Positions 5,684 to 5,964 of a DNA stretch of 5,964 nucleotides are shown here, one piece after another. Below the pieces are notes generated by a model that saw only the letters and a list, made by a program, of their open reading frames with translations, ran no database searches and was not told where the DNA came from. Each line of letters begins with the position of its first letter. Within the stretch, counting starts at the first letter, position 1. The translations under genes and the position numbers were made by a program. Source of the DNA: Hadesarchaea archaeon DG-33 (GTDB lineage: Archaea > Hadarchaeota > Hadarchaeia > Hadarchaeales > Hadarchaeaceae); the NCBI GenBank assembly GCA_001515185.1, contig LQHI01000036.1, positions 1 through 5,964 of the forward strand, written 5' to 3'.

Positions 5684-5964
5684 GCCGGTGAGCTGGTGGG
5701 CGACTTCCGGGCGAAAGCCTGAGGAAACTCCGTCCATCGAGCAGGTCCGCGAGCCCAAAAGGGCACGGTCGAGAGATCGGGAAGATGGAACAGAAACGAT
5801 ACCTCCCGACTCGCGCGAGGATGCGGTGACGCTGAGGTCGGGTCGACGGGGATGAAACGGCCATCACGCGGGATGCAAGGGCAAATTACCGCCGATGAAC
5901 GCCTGCTGGAGGTGGGTGGTAGCCCGCTCAGCTAAATGTCGCCTGAAAACAGAAGACGGGTTAC
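5684..5964 (+). ncRNA. rnpB: RNase P RNA, archaeal type, 3' end outside window
   Basis: This is the catalytic RNA that trims 5' leaders from pre-tRNAs with archaeal protein partners. P3 is a hairpin at 5708-5721 with a GAAA loop. GAGGAAACTCCGTCC at 5721-5735 is conserved region I. P4 forms between 5726-5734 and 5955-5962: AAC(T)CCGTC pairs with GACGGGTT, leaving the T at 5729 as the conserved single bulge. GCCC-AAAA-GGGC at 5753-5764 is another hairpin. ACAGAAACGATACC at about 5789-5802, GATGAAACGGCC at about 5851-5862, GATGCAAGGGCAAATT at about 5872-5887 and ACAGAAGACGGGTTA at 5949-5963 match the other conserved regions; the GATGAAACGGCC form is archaeal rather than bacterial. The 3' strands of P2 and P1 must follow beyond 5964, so the gene is incomplete and its 5' end, placed near 5684 from promoter spacing and room for P1/P2, is approximate within several bases. 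Confidence 0.93.

Noticed and set aside
5589..5867. Minus-strand open frame of 92 codons
   Set aside because: It runs antisense through the RNase P RNA, whose conserved regions explain the sequence.
1..5964. CRISPR array, insertion sequence, toxin-antitoxin or defence system
   Set aside because: No regularly spaced repeats, transposase motifs, terminal inverted repeats or small paired toxin-like genes were seen; every long gene belongs to a metabolic, protease, flavoprotein or conserved unknown family.

Overview
The window looks like a piece of an archaeal chromosome, probably from an uncultured lineage. The right end carries the 5' part of an archaeal-type RNase P RNA. The left part has a short PAS protein and a DUF1122-like protein, a family I associate mainly with archaea. 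The 2-oxoacid oxidoreductase is of the two-subunit, ferredoxin-linked type common in archaea. Start sites use ATG, GTG and TTG behind purine-rich Shine-Dalgarno (SD) sequences. I cannot place it to phylum by eye.

Layout, left to right. (1) complement(<1..327): N-terminal part of a PAS protein of the kind fused to or found near DUF438, cut by the window edge. (2) 328-475: divergent promoter region. (3) 476-1126 (+): DUF1122-like protein. (4) 1127-1275: leader with no convincing gene. (5) 1276-1890 (+): WrbA-type NAD(P)H:quinone oxidoreductase; homology and the SD put its start on an ACG codon, not on the first ATG at 1309. (6) 1945-2877 (-): HtrA/DegP-like serine protease with one PDZ domain and no visible signal peptide, converging on wrbA. 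(7) 2960-3811 and 3802-5493 (-): beta subunit and fused gamma-alpha subunit of a 2-oxoacid:ferredoxin oxidoreductase, overlapping by 10 bases and ordered alpha then beta in transcription. (8) 5494-5683: divergent promoter region. (9) 5684->5964 (+): RNase P RNA, running off the right edge inside or just after the 3' strand of P4.

How the parts fit. The alpha-beta pair should form one enzyme that oxidatively decarboxylates a 2-oxoacid to acyl-CoA and reduces ferredoxin. htrA lies 82 bases downstream on the same strand and may be read from the same transcript or from its own promoter. WrbA, a possible redox- or ligand-sensing PAS protein and HtrA would suit redox or stress housekeeping in an anaerobe, but no functional link between them is shown by the sequence. 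The oxidoreductase genes are clearly richer in G+C than the rest of the window. I found no mobile element, CRISPR array, complete tRNA or obviously new multi-gene system. The most unusual point is the apparent ACG start of wrbA.
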